A stretch of DNA of 64,000 bases from Prauserella marina (GTDB lineage: Bacteria > Actinomycetota > Actinomycetes > Mycobacteriales > Pseudonocardiaceae): positions 620,001 through 684,000 of the forward strand of contig NZ_CP016353.1 of NCBI RefSeq assembly GCF_002240355.1. The letters are read 5' to 3'. Shown piece by piece: positions 62,838-64,000 of this stretch (position 1 is its first letter; every line of letters begins with the position of its first letter). The notes under the pieces were generated by a model, which was given only the letters and a program-made list of their open reading frames with translations, made no database searches and was not told the origin of the DNA. The position numbers and the translations under genes are program-made.

Positions 62838-62874
62838 CCCCAACCGCGTTTAGCCCGCGAACTGCGGTCGGGGA
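62838..62874. repeat. Palindromic repeat unit 17
   Basis: CCCCAACCGCGTTTAGC-CC-GCGAACTGCGGTCGGGG. In the divergent gap between the hydrolase gene and glmS. Confidence 0.75.
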
Positions 62875-62883
62875 GGGGCGCCC

Positions 62884-62911
62884 CACCGCGTTTCGCCGGC
62901 AAAACGCGGTC
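62884..62911. repeat. Palindromic repeat unit 18
   Basis: CACCGCGTTTCGC-CG-GCAAAACGCGGTCC. Core changed at one base in each arm (TTTCGC, GCAAAA). Ten bases after unit 17, same orientation. Confidence 0.65.
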
Positions 62912-62960
62912 CTGCCGTGCCGGGCGATGATGGTGACACTGTGTCGTTACCCTGGGGGAC

Positions 62961-64000
62961 GTGTGTGGAATCGTGGGATATGTCGGGCATCGGCAGGCGC
63001 TTGACGTGGTACTTGGCGGCCTCCGCCGAATGGAGTACCGAGGGTACGACTCGGCTGGCGTGGCCGTGCTCGACGGCGCCGGCGCGCTGACCGTCGAACG
63101 CAAAGCGGGGCGCCTGGCCAACCTGGAGGCCGCACTCGACACCGCAGGCCGCGATGCCTTCGCGGGTACCGCCGGCATGGGCCACACCCGGTGGGCCACC
63201 CACGGCGCACCCGTCGACCGCAACTCCCACCCCCACCGCGACGGCAGCGAACGGGTCGCCGTCGTCCACAACGGCATCATCGAGAACTTCGCCGCGCTGC
63301 GTGCCGAACTCGAAGCCGACGGTATCGAGCTCAACAGCGACACCGACACCGAGACCACCGCACACCTGATCGCCCGCGCCTACGCCGACGGCTCCACCGC
63401 GGGGGACCTCGCCGCGAGCGTGCGCACCGTGTGTCGCAGGCTGGAAGGCGCCTTCACACTCGTCGTCACCCATGCCGACCAGCCCGACGTCATCATCGCG
63501 GCGCGCCGATCTTCCCCGCTCGTCGTCGGGGTGGGCGACGGCGAGACCTTCGTCGCCTCCGACGTCGCCGCCTTCATCGAGCACACGAGGGAGGCCATCG
63601 AACTCGGCCAGGATCAGCTCGTCGTGATCACAAGGGAAGGCTGCGAGGTCACCGACTTCTCCGGCGAGCCCGCGCAGGGCAAACCGTTCACGGTCGACTG
63701 GGACCTCTCCGCCGCCGAGAAGGGCGGCCACGAATACTTCATGCTCAAGGAGATCGAAGAGCAGCCCGACGCGCTGGCCAACACGCTTCGCGGGCACTTC
63801 GAGGCTGGCAAGATCGTGCTCGACGAGCAGCGCATCTCCGAGCAGGATCTTCGCGACGTCGACAAGGTGTTCGTCGTCGCCTGCGGCTCGGCCTACCACT
63901 CCGGGCTCGTCGCCAAGTATGCGATCGAGCACTGGTGCCGCCTCCCCGTCGAGGTCGAGCTGGCGAGCGAGTTCCGCTATCGCGACCCCGTTCTCGATCG
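62961..64000 (+). CDS. glmS: Glutamine-fructose-6-phosphate aminotransferase (3' end outside window)
   Basis: 346 codons visible from GTG 62961, which gives the N-terminal nucleophile Cys (CGIVGYVGHRQ) after removal of the first residue. Glutaminase motifs: RRMEYRGYDSAG, HTRWATHG, VHNGIIEN. The first sugar-isomerase domain begins with VVACGSAYHSG. Makes glucosamine-6-phosphate, the substrate of GlmM. TACCCT at 62948-62953 lies seven bases before the start and no ribosome site is present, so a leaderless transcript is possible. Confidence 0.95.
   Translation, partial: MCGIVGYVGHRQALDVVLGGLRRMEYRGYDSAGVAVLDGAGALTVERKAGRLANLEAALDTAGRDAFAGTAGMGHTRWATHGAPVDRNSHPHRDGSERVAVVHNGIIENFAALRAELEADGIELNSDTDTETTAHLIARAYADGSTAGDLAASVRTVCRRLEGAFTLVVTHADQPDVIIAARRSSPLVVGVGDGETFVASDVAAFIEHTREAIELGQDQLVVITREGCEVTDFSGEPAQGKPFTVDWDLSAAEKGGHEYFMLKEIEEQPDALANTLRGHFEAGKIVLDEQRISEQDLRDVDKVFVVACGSAYHSGLVAKYAIEHWCRLPVEVELASEFRYRDPVLD

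Overview
The window is high-GC DNA from an actinomycete, most likely a member of the Pseudonocardiaceae (Amycolatopsis/Prauserella-like). The evidence is an mce/mam locus, RpoB/RpoC/RpoA proteins of actinobacterial type, frequent GTG and TTG starts, and the truA to ESX-4 to rplM-rpsI-glmM-glmS order known from mycobacteria. Genus is an inference; no 16S gene is present.

Layout. 1-3.9 kb: end of an mce operon (mceE partial, mceF, two Mce-associated membrane proteins). 4.0-11.7 kb: rpoB-rpoC with a promoter region upstream and a strong hairpin after rpoC. 12.0-14.5 kb: a small accessory island with a NarL/DesR-type two-component pair and a DinB-like gene. 15.1-19.5 kb: str operon rpsL-rpsG-fusA-tuf. 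19.8-29.4 kb: S10 and spc clusters, rpsJ to rplO, packed with start/stop overlaps and closed by a terminator. 29.9-32.6 kb: secY-adk-map. 32.9-37.9 kb: infA-rpmJ-rpsM-(new small ORF)-rpsK-rpsD-rpoA-rplQ-truA. 37.8-55.4 kb: a DUF559 gene followed by a complete ESX-4-type type VII secretion locus (P-loop-less ATPase-like gene, eccE, eccB, mycP, eccD, eccC, Hsp70-like fusion, two WXG100 genes) and two reverse-strand envelope genes. 55.5-58.0 kb: rplM-rpsI and glmM. 58.2-61.3 kb: three coupled or adjacent genes that look like additional type VII substrates or partners. 61.3-62.8 kb: decayed ketosynthase remnants and an alpha/beta hydrolase. 62.96 kb to the end: glmS, running off the window.

The genes form the core transcription-translation block, with a secretion locus inserted at its conserved mycobacterial position, followed by the first and last of the GlmS-GlmM steps towards UDP-GlcNAc.

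The signal that no ordinary feature explains is a family of 36-38 bp near-perfect palindromes (core TTTAGC-CC/GG-GCTAAA, outer arms CCGCG/CGCGG, outermost CCCCGAA/TTCGGGG). About 18 units plus one half unit occur here, almost all in gaps between genes, but two lie inside truA and one sits at a break in a pseudogene. Other points worth a second look are an unannotated 63-codon ORF coupled between rpsM and rpsK, a structured leader motif shared by the str and S10 operons, and a P-loop-less FtsK-like protein coupled to EccE.
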